Shown here: positions 1 to 10,041 of the stretch, piece after piece
Numbering within the stretch: the first letter of the stretch is position 1
Layout of the letters: each line of letters opens with the position of its first letter
From: Loktanella sp. S4079
GTDB taxonomy: Bacteria; Pseudomonadota; Alphaproteobacteria; Rhodobacterales; Rhodobacteraceae
NCBI RefSeq assembly: GCF_000967725.1
Contig: NZ_JXYE01000003.1
Location: 434,001-498,000, forward strand
DNA: 64,000 nucleotides
Direction of reading: 5' to 3'
Notes under the pieces: generated by a model
Databases searched by the model: none
What the model saw: only the letters and a program-made list of their open reading frames with translations
What the model was told of the DNA's origin: nothing
Translations under genes and position numbers: made by a program

Positions 1-2587
1 GATCGGATTCGTTAAATCCGGTGATCTTGGGGCCACCAGCCGCACGTTGCGCCGCCGCCTGCTGCTGTTGCAGCGCCTGCGCCACCATCGCTTCTTGCTC
101 TTCTTTGGTGAGCGGACGAATACGCGCCAATTGTTTGGTCACATCCGCACGTAACCCATCAAGCAGGCTTTCGAACAATTGGAACCCTTCTGTTTTGTAT
201 TCGTTCAGTGGGTCACGCTGTGCGTAGCCACGGAAACCAACAACCGACCGCAGGTGGTTCAACGTCAGAAGATGCTCGCGCCACTTGCCGTCGATCGTTT
301 GCAAGAGCAGCTGTTTTTCGACACGGCGCATCGTTTCAGGACCAAAGGCGTCCGCCTTTTCGGTCATGAATTTATCCGAGGCTTCCTCGAGCCGTTCGAT
401 GATGTCACCGTCATCGACACCTTCTTCGGCGGCCCATTCAGCAACCGGCAGCTCGAGCCCCAATTGATCCTTAACCGCAGCGGTCAGACCTTCGGTATCC
501 CATTGATCTGCATAGCTTTTGGGTGGGATATAGTCAGTCACCAAGTCGTCGATCACTTGATCACGCATATCTTTGACGATTTCAGAAAGATCGTTCGCTT
601 CCATGATGTCGCGGCGCTGTGAGAAAATCACTTTACGCTGCTCATTCATTACGTCGTCGTATTTCAGCAACTGTTTACGCGTGTCAAAGTTGCGTGCTTC
701 GACCTTTGCCTGCGCACGTTCCAGTGACTTGTTGACCCATGGGTGAACGATGGCTTCGCCTTCTTTCATACCCAAACCAGACAATACCTTGTCCAACCGT
801 TCAGAGCCGAAAATCCGCATCAAATCATCTTCGAGCGAAAGAAAGAACACAGAACGTCCCGGATCACCTTGACGACCAGAGCGGCCGCGCAGCTGGTTGT
901 CGATCCGACGGCTTTCGTGGCGTTCCGTAGCAAGCACAAAGAGACCGCCAGCGTCTTTCACAGCTTGCTCTGCGGCGTCATGCTCGGCCTCGATCTTTGC
1001 GCGAATTTCGGATTGGTCGCCATCGGGATTAGCAGCGATTGCTTCCATAATCTTAAATTCGACGTTGCCGCCCAGTTTAATGTCTGTACCGCGACCAGCC
1101 ATGTTCGTCGCAATTGTCACAGCGTTCAGTTTGCCTGCATCTGCAACGATCTCGGCTTCTTTTTCGTGCTGACGGGCGTTTAGCACGTTGAACGTGATGC
1201 CTTCGTTCTGGAGCAACTGCGCGAGATATTCAGATTTTTCGATAGACGTCGTCCCAACCAAGATTGGCTGACCCGTTTGGTGCGCCTCTTTGATTTCTTT
1301 GACGACACCTTCAAATTTCTCTTTGGCGGTGCGGTAAACTTGGTCGTGTTCATCAACACGCGCGATCGGCCGATTGGTTGGGACCTCGACAACACCCAGC
1401 CCGTAGATTTCCATGAATTCTTCGGCTTCGGTTGTCGCTGTACCGGTCATACCGCCCAGCTTGTTATAAAGACGGAAGTAGTTCTGGAACGTCACAGACG
1501 CAAGCGTCACATTCTCGGGTTTGATCGCGACGCCTTCTTTGGCTTCGATAGCTTGGTGAAGCCCATCGGACAATCGACGACCATCCATCATACGTCCGGT
1601 AAATTCGTCGATCAGAACCACTTGATCGTTACGCACGATGTAGTTGTCATCTTTGACGAACAGTTTGTGCGCTTTCAAAGCTTGGTTAACGTGGTGCACC
1701 AACGTCGAGCTTTCTGGATCATACAGCGTCTGACCCTCGGGGATCAGACCAAGTTCAGCGAGACGCGTTTCAAGAAAGTCATTGCCTTCGTCCGTAAAGG
1801 TGGCCTGCTTTGTCTTTTCATCCAAGACAAAATGCTCGTCTTGAATTTCTGGGATCAGTTTGTTGATGGTTTCGTACAGATCGCTACGATCCTCAGCCGG
1901 GCCTGAAATAATCAGCGGCGTCCGCGCTTCGTCGATCAAGATGCTGTCGACCTCATCCACAATCGCAAAGTTGTGTTCGCGCTGCGACATCTGATCCAGC
2001 TCGGATTTCATGTTGTCGCGCAGATAATCAAAACCCAATTCGTTGTTTGTCGAATAGGTCACGTCGCAGGCATAGGCTGCTTTCTTGTCGGCCTCGGATT
2101 GGTTGGGCACAACGACACCTGTGGTCAACCCAAGGGCACCGTAGACGCGGCTCATCCATTCGGCGTCGCGGCTGGCCAGGTAATCATTGACCGTAACAAT
2201 GTGCACACCTTTGCCCGTCAGAGCATTCAGATAGGCCGGGAACGTCGCAACCAGCGTCTTACCTTCGCCGGTCTTCATCTCGGAAATGTTACCTTGATGC
2301 AGGAAAATCCCGCCCATCAGCTGCGTATCGAACGCCCGCAACCCTAATGCGCGCTTGGCAGCCTCGCGACAGTTGGCGAATGCCTCGGGCAATAGCGCAT
2401 CTAGGCTTTCACCTCCCATGGCCCGCTTTGCAAGGCTTTCGGTCTTTGCTTTGATGTCCTCATCGGACAGTTTTTCAAATTCAGGCTCTAGCGCATTGAT
2501 CTTAGCGATCAGGGGGCGGATAGCTTTGACTTTGCGGTCGTTCGGTGTGCCAAACACCTTTTTGGCAATCGTTCCGATACCCAGCAT
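1..2587 (-). CDS. secA: SecA preprotein translocase ATPase (3' end cut off)
   Basis: SecA is the motor ATPase that pushes unfolded preproteins through SecYEG at the cytoplasmic face of the inner membrane. Translating the minus strand from the ATG at 2587 gives [20 protein letters not shown], a typical SecA start, and the Walker A stretch [15 protein letters not shown] is encoded near 2240-2275. About 862 residues are visible and the frame stays open to base 1. The family is usually about 900 residues here, so only the C-terminal SEC-C zinc tail is missing. The last visible part is a Q/A-rich linker. A gap of 183 bases separates it from the divergent parvulin gene and should hold both promoters; I saw no clear motif there. 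Confidence 0.96.
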   Translation of the reverse strand, partial: MLGIGTIAKKVFGTPNDRKVKAIRPLIAKINALEPEFEKLSDEDIKAKTESLAKRAMGGESLDALLPEAFANCREAAKRALGLRAFDTQLMGGIFLHQGNISEMKTGEGKTLVATFPAYLNALTGKGVHIVTVNDYLASRDAEWMSRVYGALGLTTGVVVPNQSEADKKAAYACDVTYSTNNELGFDYLRDNMKSELDQMSQREHNFAIVDEVDSILIDEARTPLIISGPAEDRSDLYETINKLIPEIQDEHFVLDEKTKQATFTDEGNDFLETRLAELGLIPEGQTLYDPESSTLVHHVNQALKAHKLFVKDDNYIVRNDQVVLIDEFTGRMMDGRRLSDGLHQAIEAKEGVAIKPENVTLASVTFQNYFRLYNKLGGMTGTATTEAEEFMEIYGLGVVEVPTNRPIARVDEHDQVYRTAKEKFEGVVKEIKEAHQTGQPILVGTTSIEKSEYLAQLLQNEGITFNVLNARQHEKEAEIVADAGKLNAVTIATNMAGRGTDIKLGGNVEFKIMEAIAANPDGDQSEIRAKIEAEHDAAEQAVKDAGGLFVLATERHESRRIDNQLRGRSGRQGDPGRSVFFLSLEDDLMRIFGSERLDKVLSGLGMKEGEAIVHPWVNKSLERAQAKVEARNFDTRKQLLKYDDVMNEQRKVIFSQRRDIMEANDLSEIVKDMRDQVIDDLVTDYIPPKSYADQWDTEGLTAAVKDQLGLELPVAEWAAEEGVDDGDIIERLEEASDKFMTEKADAFGPETMRRVEKQLLLQTIDGKWREHLLTLNHLRSVVGFRGYAQRDPLNEYKTEGFQLFESLLDGLRADVTKQLARIRPLTKEEQEAMVAQALQQQQAAAQRAAGGPKITGFNESD

Positions 2588-2770
2588 GTTCTCTCCGGCG
2601 GCGCAACTGCGCCTGTCTGACATCAATTTGAGACGAGGTCGCTTGTCGGCCCGTGATAGGCCACATACAAAGGGCCGAGACCAGCCCCGTCGAGGCATCT
2701 TAGGGATGTAAGGGGCCGGATATGCAGTGTCAACGCCGCGCACCAGCGTGGGTCATTAAGGGATCATTTT

Positions 2771-3616
2771 ATGCTGAAACATGTTACATTTTTGGGTGCA
2801 TCTGCACTGACATTTACTTTGGCCAGCGCGGGCTTTGCCCAAGAGGACGTAACGATTGATACTGTGATCGCCAGCGTCGGAGATACGCAGATCACATTGG
2901 GAGAGCTATTGATCGCCCGTACAGAACTGCCACAGCAATACGCAACGCTGCCGGACGAGATGCTTTTCGAAGGTTTGATCGACCAGTTGATCCAGCAACA
3001 GCTTCTTGCTGATGCAGCCGAAGAAGCCCCAGCGCGGGTGACTTACGCCCTAAAGAACCAGGAACGCACGCTTTTGGCAGGCGAAGTTATCACCGGTATT
3101 GCGGAAACCTCTGTGACGCCAGAAATGATCGAGGCGGCGTATAACGAACGCTTTGCCGATGCCGAGGATGTCCCTGAATTTCACGCAGCGCATTTGCTGA
3201 CGGAAACACAAGAAGAAGCAACAGCAGCCAAAGCGCGGATCGACGAAGGCGAAGCGTTTGCTGACGTTGCGCGTGATGTTTCGACAGGCCCAACAGGCCC
3301 AAATGGCGGTGACTTGGGTTGGTTTGGTCCCGGCGCAATGGTGCCCGAATTCGAAGAAGCCGTTGCTGCGCTTGAAATCGGTGGCGTTACCGAACCATTT
3401 GAAACACAGTTCGGTTGGCATGTCGCAACATTGCTTGAGCAACGCGTTCAGGCGCTTCCGACGCTCGAAGAAATGACCCCACAGATCACTGGGGAATTGC
3501 AAGAGGCAGCAATTACCGCCTATCTGGAAGAACTGGCAGAGGGCCAGGACGTTGTAAAACCAGAGGCGGATGCATTTGATCCCACGATCATCAGCCGCTT
3601 CGATTTGCTGGACTAA
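2771..3616 (+). CDS. Exported peptidyl-prolyl cis-trans isomerase, parvulin (PpiC/SurA) type
   Basis: This 281-residue protein starts with a Sec-type signal peptide (hydrophobic stretch about residues 6-20, likely cut after AGFA near residue 23), so it should work in the periplasm on proteins exported through Sec. A SurA-like N-terminal helical region (about 25-120) is followed by a parvulin rotamase domain (about 130-225) with the family motifs ARDVSTGPTGPNGGDLGWFG and the FGWHV strand. It is a folding chaperone/isomerase candidate rather than a definite SurA ortholog, because it has only one rotamase domain. It lies four bases before argJ and is divergent from secA, which it may serve functionally. 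Confidence 0.9.
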   Translation: MLKHVTFLGASALTFTLASAGFAQEDVTIDTVIASVGDTQITLGELLIARTELPQQYATLPDEMLFEGLIDQLIQQQLLADAAEEAPARVTYALKNQERTLLAGEVITGIAETSVTPEMIEAAYNERFADAEDVPEFHAAHLLTETQEEATAAKARIDEGEAFADVARDVSTGPTGPNGGDLGWFGPGAMVPEFEEAVAALEIGGVTEPFETQFGWHVATLLEQRVQALPTLEEMTPQITGELQEAAITAYLEELAEGQDVVKPEADAFDPTIISRFDLLD

Positions 3617-3620
3617 ACAC

Positions 3621-4835
3621 ATGGCTGTTTCACCACTTGCGCCTGAACGGTTTCCGGAACTTCCGGAAATCGCAGGTGTCACATTTGCTTCTGCCGCTGC
3701 GGGCGTGCGCTATGCAGGCCGCACTGACGTAATGCTGGCGTGTCTTACACCCGGAACCGCGATTGCCGGGGTCTTTACGCGATCCGCAACGCGCTCGGCA
3801 AACGTGCTTGATTGTCAGGCAAAGTTGGGCAGCAAGCCTGATGGCGCCGCCGCGATTATCGTCAACTCTGGTAATTCCAATGCCTTCACTGGCAGTCATG
3901 GCGACAATAGCGTGTCGGCAATTTGCACCGCTGTGGCCAAGGCGATGAATATCGACGCAAACCGCGTCTTTACATCGTCAACTGGGGTTATCGGTGAACG
4001 GCTTCCACACGATCGGATTGTCGCCAAGATTAATGATCTGATTGCAAATCAAAGCCCCGGCGAGATCGAAGAAGCTGCAAAAGCGATTATGACAACTGAC
4101 ACCTTTCCCAAAGGATGCAGCGCGACGGTCACGATTGACGGAAAGCCAGTTAAAATCGCAGGCATTGCGAAAGGTTCGGGGATGATTGCCCCGGATATGG
4201 CCACGATGCTGGTCTATATCTTTACGGATGCCCAGATTAGCCAAGCTGATCTGCAGGCCATCATCAGCAAGCAGAACGACAAAACGTTCAACTGCATCAC
4301 CGTTGATAGCGATACTTCCACCTCGGATAGTCTAATTGCGGCGGCGACGGGTGCATCTGGCGTCGATGTGACCAATAACGCTGAATTTGCGGACGCAATG
4401 CATGATCTGATGCTCGATCTTGCGCATCAGGTCGTGCGTGACGGCGAAGGCGCGACAAAATTTGTAACCGTTGATGTAACCGGGGCCGCAGATGCGGTCG
4501 ACGCGCGCAAGGTTGCGATGGCTATCGCGAATTCACCTTTGGTCAAAACGGCCGTAGCTGGCGAAGACGCGAACTGGGGTCGCGTTGTCATGGCTGTTGG
4601 TAAATCAGGCGCAAAAGCTGACAGAGATCGTCTAACAATCAAGTTTGGCGATATCACGGTGGCTGAAAACGGTTGGGTTTCTCCAGATTACACCGAAGAG
4701 GCAGGCAGCACCTACATGAAAAACCAAGAGCTGACGATTGCCGTTGATCTTGGGCTTGGCGACGGTCAATCGACTGTTTGGACCTGTGATCTGACCCACG
4801 GTTACATCGACATCAACGCGGATTACAGATCGTGA
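3621..4835 (+). CDS. argJ: Bifunctional ornithine acetyltransferase / N-acetylglutamate synthase
   Basis: ArgJ transfers the acetyl group from N-acetylornithine to glutamate (and can use acetyl-CoA), closing the cyclic arginine pathway. The 404-residue product matches the family length. The self-cleavage motif KGSGMIAPDMATML is present, with Thr195 as the expected nucleophile after cleavage between Ala194 and Thr195. The oxyanion region SSTGVIGERLP lies near 119-129. The reading frame is open upstream inside the parvulin gene, but the ATG at 3621 just after the parvulin stop gives the normal N-terminus. Its stop overlaps the GTG of mutT by four bases, so the two are translationally coupled. 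argG lies elsewhere in the window at about 37.6 kb. Confidence 0.96.
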   Translation: MAVSPLAPERFPELPEIAGVTFASAAAGVRYAGRTDVMLACLTPGTAIAGVFTRSATRSANVLDCQAKLGSKPDGAAAIIVNSGNSNAFTGSHGDNSVSAICTAVAKAMNIDANRVFTSSTGVIGERLPHDRIVAKINDLIANQSPGEIEEAAKAIMTTDTFPKGCSATVTIDGKPVKIAGIAKGSGMIAPDMATMLVYIFTDAQISQADLQAIISKQNDKTFNCITVDSDTSTSDSLIAAATGASGVDVTNNAEFADAMHDLMLDLAHQVVRDGEGATKFVTVDVTGAADAVDARKVAMAIANSPLVKTAVAGEDANWGRVVMAVGKSGAKADRDRLTIKFGDITVAENGWVSPDYTEEAGSTYMKNQELTIAVDLGLGDGQSTVWTCDLTHGYIDINADYRS

Positions 4836-5230
4836 AGACGGTTCTGGTATCCGCAGTTGCGCTGATTGATCCTGACGGGCGTGTGTTGCTTGCACAGCGC
4901 CCCGAGGGCAAATCTATGGCCGGGCTTTGGGAATTTCCGGGCGGAAAAATCGAGCAAGGTGAAACGCCAGAGGCGGCTTTGATCCGTGAGCTACACGAGG
5001 AACTGGGGATTGATACCTGGGCATCGTGTCTGGCGCCGCTCACATTCGCGAGCCATTCCTACGAGAATTTCCACCTGCTCATGCCACTATTTGCCTGCCG
5101 CAAGTGGGAAGGCACACCGCAAGCGCGCGAAGGGCAAACCTTGAAATGGGTACGTCCAAATGAATTGCGCGACTACCCAATGCCAGCCGCGGATGTTCCC
5201 CTGATCCCGATCTTGCGTGATTGGCTATAA
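4832..5230 (+). CDS. mutT: MutT-type Nudix hydrolase (8-oxo-dGTP diphosphatase)
   Basis: The 132-residue protein is a single Nudix domain. The Nudix box runs from about Gly38 to Ile60, with the RELHEELGI core that binds Mg2+. MutT proteins remove oxidised 8-oxo-dGTP from the nucleotide pool and so prevent A:T to C:G mutations. The length and the N-terminal signature (VSAVALIDPDGRVLLAQRP) fit MutT better than other Nudix groups. It starts with GTG at 4832 inside the argJ stop (GTGA overlap), so it is read as part of the parvulin-argJ-mutT unit, which ends in the terminator at 5291-5325. Confidence 0.88.
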   Translation: MKTVLVSAVALIDPDGRVLLAQRPEGKSMAGLWEFPGGKIEQGETPEAALIRELHEELGIDTWASCLAPLTFASHSYENFHLLMPLFACRKWEGTPQAREGQTLKWVRPNELRDYPMPAADVPLIPILRDWL

Positions 5231-5248
5231 AAAATCCTAAGTACATGC

Positions 5249-5291
5249 AAAAAGGGCGGCCCATTGCCAGCCCTTTGCAGTAAATGATGCA
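5249..5291 (+). repeat. Left copy of a long inverted repeat flanking the accessory islet
   Basis: The 43 bases here match, in inverted orientation, bases 7503-7549. The outer 11 bases (AAAAAGGGCGG) are identical. A middle part differs in sequence and length (4 bases longer in the right copy). A 20-base core is then identical, followed by a purine difference and TGCA. The outer part can form a hairpin (AAAGGGC...GCCCTTT), so each copy may double as a terminator, but the inner 25-base identity goes beyond a terminator. It could be a transposon terminal inverted repeat or a dispersed intergenic repeat. Confidence 0.75.
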
Positions 5292-5325
5292 AGTGCCGCC
5301 AGTCCTCACTGGCGGCACTTTTTTG
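5291..5325 (+). terminator. Rho-independent terminator after mutT
   Basis: A perfect 13-base stem (AAGTGCCGCCAGT at 5291-5303, its complement at 5308-5320) with a 4-base CCTC loop is followed by a T run. It would end the parvulin-argJ-mutT transcript. It sits directly inside the left islet repeat, so it may belong to the islet rather than to mutT. Confidence 0.85.
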
Positions 5326-5387
5326 TTTCCGGTTTCGCGTTGCTGGACCGATGTCCTCTCCGACGACGACAACGACAAGGAGAGAAG

Positions 5388-5675
5388 ATGTCAGACCCCT
5401 TCGAAACTGTGGCCAAGAAGGTCATTGCCCGCTTGGCCCAAGAAAATCCGGGCCACAACGAGGTCGATCACGACACCATTCAACCGGAATTCCAGGAGAC
5501 CTTTCCGGAGGCTGCCGGCATTCTGCGCGAGCAGATGATATCGAAGACGCTCGAGACCATTGAGCAGCTGGTCCCCGAGAAGCACTGCGATGCGTTCCTT
5601 TACGCATCGGGGCGCAGCCGCCTTACAAAATGTGTGTTCCCAGTGATCTGGCCGCACACGGCCGACCTGATCTGA
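5388..5675 (+). CDS. Small hypothetical protein in the accessory islet
   Basis: This frame encodes 95 residues and is preceded by a strong ribosome binding site (AAGGAG, about six bases before the ATG at 5388). I do not recognise the family. It is acidic in its first half with amphipathic helices (DPFETVAKKVIARLAQENPG, then a Glu/Gln-rich stretch), has two cysteines (in EKHCDA and TKCVF), and shows no signal peptide or membrane segment. It converges on the transposase-like gene with seven bases between the stops and lies inside the inverted-repeat-bounded islet. It is probably a passenger or accessory gene of that element, possibly DNA-binding; the function is unknown. Confidence 0.6.
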   Translation: MSDPFETVAKKVIARLAQENPGHNEVDHDTIQPEFQETFPEAAGILREQMISKTLETIEQLVPEKHCDAFLYASGRSRLTKCVFPVIWPHTADLI

Positions 5676-5682
5676 TCCAGAT

Positions 5683-7413
5683 CTACCCGAAAAACTCACT
5701 CGCCCGCATCTTCCCGCGGGCGAGCCCGAGCTTCATTGCAGGTGTCTCCTTGGACTTGGATGAACCCATCCAGTTGTGGGCGAAGCGGTAGATCTCGACC
5801 ACCTTCACCATCGTTTCAGGGTTGTAGAGGTAGTGCCTGTCCCAGGCCCGTCCGTTGCCGCTGGGTGTATGCGCCGGTCGGGCAGCAAAACGGATGTTGG
5901 ACCGCACTTTGTGGAAGTAGGCATCGACGCTGCGCAGCGTTGCGAGACGCATCAATCTTGCACGCCGATCTGGCTCCATATCAACTCGGTCGGTGAGAAT
6001 CCGGATGCGCCTGTGGGGTTCGCTTTTGGTGTGGAAAGGCCAAGCGAATGGCGCGCCGAGAAGATGATCCTGCAACATCCCCTCGATAGCGATATCCGTC
6101 AGTTCGAGTTGGTCGCGCAACTTCAGTGAGGGCCATTGCGATCGGGCGTTTCCATTCGCAAGTTCCAAGGAAGCCTTTCCGTCGCCAACGAGCATGTTTC
6201 TCTGGTCATTGGACTGATGTTTATCGAACTGGACGACGATGACATCCGCGGAAGCTTCCTTGATGCGCTTCGCAAAGGCGGCGACAAAGGACAGTGCCAG
6301 CCCGGAGTCGGCGTCCAGGACGAAGACGAACCGCTCATCGCCTTTGCCAAGGAAATGGCCGAGGAGGAAGGCGTGAGCCAGCTGCATCACGTCTTGCCGC
6401 AGAAGCGAGCCGCGGTGAGGGAGTTGGAGATCCACGTCTACGTCAGGCGCCTCGGACGGGTGGATCTGGGCGCCTTGAGTGATCTTGTCGAGATAGGTCT
6501 TGAACTCGGTTTCCGACCAGACCCGCGCCTGTCTCCGGAACGCTCGTGGCAGCCCAAAGTGGCCTGCGGCCGTCATTGCAGCCTCGATATCCGGCAGGTC
6601 GATAGCGGGATCGAGCCCGAGATGCGCTGCCATTATGTATCCGGTGTTGGCGTGTGCCGTGCAGAGATGCTGAACGGCGATCTGGGCCCGGGTCTTTTTG
6701 TTCGGCCAGTTGAGGTGCAACGTCTGGGAGTCCGTCGCGAAGCGCCGCCCCACCTTTTCCCAGTTCACACTCTGGAAGGACCCCTCGCGGCGCGCCGTGT
6801 GATCCACGACGCGATCATAGATGAAGTCGATCTTGCGATACACGTCGCGCGGGCAGAGACCGGTGAAGTCACTGATCTTCGAGATCGGCATCCCATTCAT
6901 GATCATCCAGAGCACGTCCCGGTTCGCATTGCTGCGATGCTGCCGCCTGATCCGAGATCCGAGCGAAAAGGATGTCAGGCAGGCCTTGCATTTCCATCGT
7001 TGCGCGCCCTTGGCCGTGCGGCCAGACTTTCGATATAGGTCTGGATGCTGCGATAGGGGTTTGTCTCGGTTCTCGCAGGTTTTCCCAGGGCAGCAATCGC
7101 GCGGACGCTCTTCCTGAAACCGCCTGCGAAGCCGACGATACTCATCGACAACGACGCTGTTATTCTTGATGATGGAAGACTGTCCGCATGCGCCGCAGGT
7201 GAAGGTCTTTTCATCGCCAGAGCCGATGACCTTTCCTCGCGGGAAGTTCGGTTTGACATTTCCCTTCGGACGGCCTTGTCTCTTGAAGGGGTCGGGAGGT
7301 TCCGCGAACAGATCGCGTTGCGGATTCCGGCAGAAGTTTACGTCGATCCCGTGCTTCGGGAACGGCAGCCTGCGTTGGGACGCTGGCGGAGAAATAATCG
7401 CGGGTGCGAGCAC
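5683..7413 (-). CDS. Large zinc-finger transposase-like protein (IS1/InsA-like N-terminus)
   Basis: The product is about 576 residues. It has two cysteine clusters that look like zinc ribbons: CGACG near residue 73, and CCPGKTC near 107 followed by WKCKAC near 141. The second is the pattern seen in IS1-type InsA and COG3677 proteins. A helix-turn-helix follows (MPISKISDFTGLCPRDVYRK, about 175-194). Later acidic residues could form a DDE catalytic triad: FATDSQ near 226-231, VLDADSG near 365-371, and an E in VVEIYRFAHNW near 541. The frame is open to 7437, but a GGGAGG site precedes GTG at 7413, which I take as the start. Whether it is an active transposase or a domesticated relative cannot be told from sequence alone. 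Confidence 0.7.
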   Translation of the reverse strand: MLAPAIISPPASQRRLPFPKHGIDVNFCRNPQRDLFAEPPDPFKRQGRPKGNVKPNFPRGKVIGSGDEKTFTCGACGQSSIIKNNSVVVDEYRRLRRRFQEERPRDCCPGKTCENRDKPLSQHPDLYRKSGRTAKGAQRWKCKACLTSFSLGSRIRRQHRSNANRDVLWMIMNGMPISKISDFTGLCPRDVYRKIDFIYDRVVDHTARREGSFQSVNWEKVGRRFATDSQTLHLNWPNKKTRAQIAVQHLCTAHANTGYIMAAHLGLDPAIDLPDIEAAMTAAGHFGLPRAFRRQARVWSETEFKTYLDKITQGAQIHPSEAPDVDVDLQLPHRGSLLRQDVMQLAHAFLLGHFLGKGDERFVFVLDADSGLALSFVAAFAKRIKEASADVIVVQFDKHQSNDQRNMLVGDGKASLELANGNARSQWPSLKLRDQLELTDIAIEGMLQDHLLGAPFAWPFHTKSEPHRRIRILTDRVDMEPDRRARLMRLATLRSVDAYFHKVRSNIRFAARPAHTPSGNGRAWDRHYLYNPETMVKVVEIYRFAHNWMGSSKSKETPAMKLGLARGKMRASEFFG

Positions 7414-7432
7414 GAATCCTCCCTCGGAAAAT

Positions 7433-7482
7433 ACCACATGTGGTGGCTATCGAGGGAAAGGTTGGCCAAAATCTGGCCAACC
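7433..7482. promoter_or_regulatory. Two palindromes in the promoter region of the transposase-like gene
   Basis: A 12-base palindrome (ACCACATGTGGT, 7433-7444) and a second inverted repeat (GGTTGGCCA, five bases, TGGCCAACC; 7460-7482) lie just upstream of the GTG start. On the plus strand the second is followed by ATAGTTTTTT and could be a terminator. On the minus strand both sit where an operator controlling the gene would be expected. Confidence 0.45.
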
Positions 7483-7502
7483 ATAGTTTTTTCCGAATTT
7501 TC

Positions 7503-7549
7503 TGCACCATTTACTGCAAAGGGCTGGGGCCCATTGGACCGCCCTTTTT
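7503..7549 (-). repeat. Right copy of the long inverted repeat; also a candidate infB terminator
   Basis: This is the inverted partner of 5249-5291. Read on the minus strand it begins two bases after the infB stop codon and contains an imperfect GC-rich hairpin (GGGCGGTCC...GGCCCCAGCCC) ending in TTT, so it could terminate the rimP-infB operon. No direct target-site duplication is evident outside the two copies. Confidence 0.7.
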
Positions 7550-7551
7550 TC

Positions 7552-10041
7552 TTATAGCTCGCGTTCGACTTCTTCGCGTTCGAAAATCTCGATCACGTCA
7601 TCTGGGCGAATATCGTCGTAGTTCTCAAACGCCATACCGCATTCTTGACCAGACTGAACTTCGGCAACTTCGTCTTTGAAACGTTTCAGCGTTTTCAGCG
7701 TACCTTCGTGGATCACGACGTTGTCACGCAGCAGGCGTACACCTGCGGAACGACGCGCAACACCTTCGGTGACGATACAACCGGCAACCTTACCAACATT
7801 CGAGACCTTAAAGACCTCTTTGATCGATGCGTAACCGATGAAGTTCTCGCGAATTTCAGCAGAGAGCAGGCCAGACGCCGCCTTCTTAACATCATCAACC
7901 AAGTCATAGATGACCGAGTAATAGCGAATTTCGATACCTTTTTGGTTCGCTGTGTTCCGGGCAGAGGCGTTTGCACGCACGTTAAAGCCAAGAACCGGCG
8001 CGCCTGACGCCTCAGCCAGACCAATATCGGTTTCTGTGATCGCACCAACACCAGAGTGAAGCACGCGAACGCGGACTTCTTCGTTGCCGATTTTTTCCAT
8101 CGCTTGGACGATCGCCTCGGCAGAACCTTGAACGTCAGCCTTAACAACAATTGGCAATTCGCTAACGTTTTCGTCTGCTTTTGCATTCGCCATCAATTGT
8201 TCAAGCGTTGTAGCAGCACCGGCAGCGGCACGTTTCTCTTTGGCCAGTTTTTCACGGTATTCCGCGATTTCACGGGCCTGAGCGTCTGTTTCAACAACGT
8301 TCAGCACATCGCCTGCTTCTGGCGTACCGTTCAGACCAAGCACCTCAACCGGCACGGATGGGCCAGCTTCTTTGACGCGCTCGCCTTTGTCGTTGATCAG
8401 CGCGCGGACCTTACCGTGCTGCTCACCCACAACAAAGATATCACCCTGACGCAGCGTACCATGTTGAACCAGAACGGTTGCAACTGGACCACGGCCAACG
8501 TCAAGCTGGGCCTCGATCACCGCACCTTCAGCAGCGCGATCAGGGTTCGCTTTCAGTTCTAGAATCTCAGCTTGCAGCGCAATCGCCTCGAGCAAATCAT
8601 CCAGACCCTGGCCTGTTGTCGCAGAAACTTCGACGTCTTGAACGTCACCGGACAGCTTTTCAACGATCACTTCGTGCTGCAAAAGATCAGTGCGCACTTT
8701 GTCAGCGTTGGCTTCTGGTTTGTCGATCTTGTTGATCGCAACAATCATCGGTACCTTTGCCGCTTTGGCGTGGTTAATCGCCTCAACGGTTTGTGGCATC
8801 ACCGCGTCATCCGCAGCAACCACAAGCACAACAATATCAGTAACTTGCGCACCGCGTGAACGCATCGACGTGAACGCCGCGTGGCCAGGTGTATCCAAGA
8901 AGGACAGCACAGATCCGCTATCGGTTTTCACCTGATAGGCACCGATGTGCTGCGTGATCCCGCCTGCTTCGCCAGCAACAACTTTGGCGTTGCGGATCGC
9001 ATCCAGCAAAGAAGTCTTACCATGGTCAACGTGGCCCATGATCGTGATGATCGGCGGACGTGATTTCAGATCTTTTGGATCATCTTCGACCTTTGTAATC
9101 ACATCTTCAACGTCAGCGTCAGAAACGCGGACAACAGTGTGACCGAATTCTTCGATGATCAGTTCCGCAGTATCAGCGTCGATTGTTTGGTTTTGCGTCG
9201 CCATGATGCCGTTTGTCATCAGGGCTTTGACCACATCTGCGACACGCTCTGTCATCCGGTTTGCAAGCTCAGAAACGGTGATCGCTTCTGGCAAAGCAAC
9301 TTCGCGGAAGACCTTCTCACGCTCAACCGAACCACCCATTGCCTTGGCACGGGCACGGTCCTGCTTGCGTTTCATCGCAGCCATTGAACGCTGACGGCCA
9401 CCTTCACGGCCTGCCATCGCGTCGTTCAGCGTCAGTTTACCGGAACGACGACCGTCATCACCACGGCCCGGCTTGGATTTATTGGCCTTTTCACGTGGTT
9501 CACGCTCTGCCTTGCGCGACGCAGAAGATGGACGCGCAGCTGTCGCTGCTGCGCGCGGTTCTTCTGCCGCTGCTGGTGCTGCGGCTGCCGCAGCGGCGGC
9601 TTTTTGTTTTGCCTTGGCAGCTTCTGCGCGTTTACGCTCTTCTTCTTCGGCTTTCGCTTTCGCGCGCTCTTCGCGGGCGCGATCTTCGGCTTCTTTTGCT
9701 TCAATCTCTGCGCGGCGTGCTTCACGCTCGGCGGCGCGTGCCTTTTCCTCGGCTTCGCGCTTCGCTTGCTCTTCGGCTTCGCGTGCTTTCGCCAGCGCCA
9801 ACGCCTTCATCCGGCGTTCGAGTTCAACATCCGAGATGCCAGCAGGACGCTTTGAAGGGTCACCACCAATTGGGCCGGAACCGCCAGTTGGCTTTGCCGC
9901 GCCCGGCTTTGGAACCATAACGCGTTTACGTTTGGTTTCCACCACAACGTTCTTGGTCCGCCCATGGCTAAAACTTTGCTTCACGTTGCTTGGACGCGAA
10001 CCACCGAGACCGAGTGTTTTTTTACCGTCGTTATCGCTCAT
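7552..10041 (-). CDS. infB: Translation initiation factor IF-2
   Basis: IF-2 is the GTPase that brings initiator fMet-tRNA to the 30S subunit and promotes subunit joining. The 829-residue protein has the usual alphaproteobacterial layout. A low-complexity Ala/Glu/Lys/Arg-rich N-terminal region (about 70-235, predicted coiled) is followed by an IF2_N domain (about 250-310). The G domain starts with GHVDHGKT at 336-343, with DTPGH and NKID motifs after it, and then the C-terminal beta barrels. It is the last gene of the rimP-nusA-rnpM-infB operon, and its ATG overlaps the rnpM-like stop by four bases. The right islet repeat follows its stop immediately. Confidence 0.98.
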   Translation of the reverse strand: MSDNDGKKTLGLGGSRPSNVKQSFSHGRTKNVVVETKRKRVMVPKPGAAKPTGGSGPIGGDPSKRPAGISDVELERRMKALALAKAREAEEQAKREAEEKARAAEREARRAEIEAKEAEDRAREERAKAKAEEEERKRAEAAKAKQKAAAAAAAAPAAAEEPRAAATAARPSSASRKAEREPREKANKSKPGRGDDGRRSGKLTLNDAMAGREGGRQRSMAAMKRKQDRARAKAMGGSVEREKVFREVALPEAITVSELANRMTERVADVVKALMTNGIMATQNQTIDADTAELIIEEFGHTVVRVSDADVEDVITKVEDDPKDLKSRPPIITIMGHVDHGKTSLLDAIRNAKVVAGEAGGITQHIGAYQVKTDSGSVLSFLDTPGHAAFTSMRSRGAQVTDIVVLVVAADDAVMPQTVEAINHAKAAKVPMIVAINKIDKPEANADKVRTDLLQHEVIVEKLSGDVQDVEVSATTGQGLDDLLEAIALQAEILELKANPDRAAEGAVIEAQLDVGRGPVATVLVQHGTLRQGDIFVVGEQHGKVRALINDKGERVKEAGPSVPVEVLGLNGTPEAGDVLNVVETDAQAREIAEYREKLAKEKRAAAGAATTLEQLMANAKADENVSELPIVVKADVQGSAEAIVQAMEKIGNEEVRVRVLHSGVGAITETDIGLAEASGAPVLGFNVRANASARNTANQKGIEIRYYSVIYDLVDDVKKAASGLLSAEIRENFIGYASIKEVFKVSNVGKVAGCIVTEGVARRSAGVRLLRDNVVIHEGTLKTLKRFKDEVAEVQSGQECGMAFENYDDIRPDDVIEIFEREEVEREL

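Noticed and set aside
1277..2347. Long plus-strand open frames (209 and 124 codons) within secA
   Set aside because: They are antisense shadows; the minus strand encodes conserved SecA sequence throughout.
5220..5260. Target-site duplication flanking the islet
   Set aside because: The shared GCTATAA strings at both edges are the inverted stop-codon ends of mutT and infB rather than a direct repeat.
6136..7038. 300-codon open frame on the plus strand antisense to the transposase-like gene
   Set aside because: It is the reverse-strand shadow of a high-GC gene; the minus-strand frame has zinc and HTH motifs and this one has none.
9490..9510. TTTTCACGTGG string in infB resembling half a parS
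   Set aside because: Only one half of the palindrome matches, and the right half diverges.
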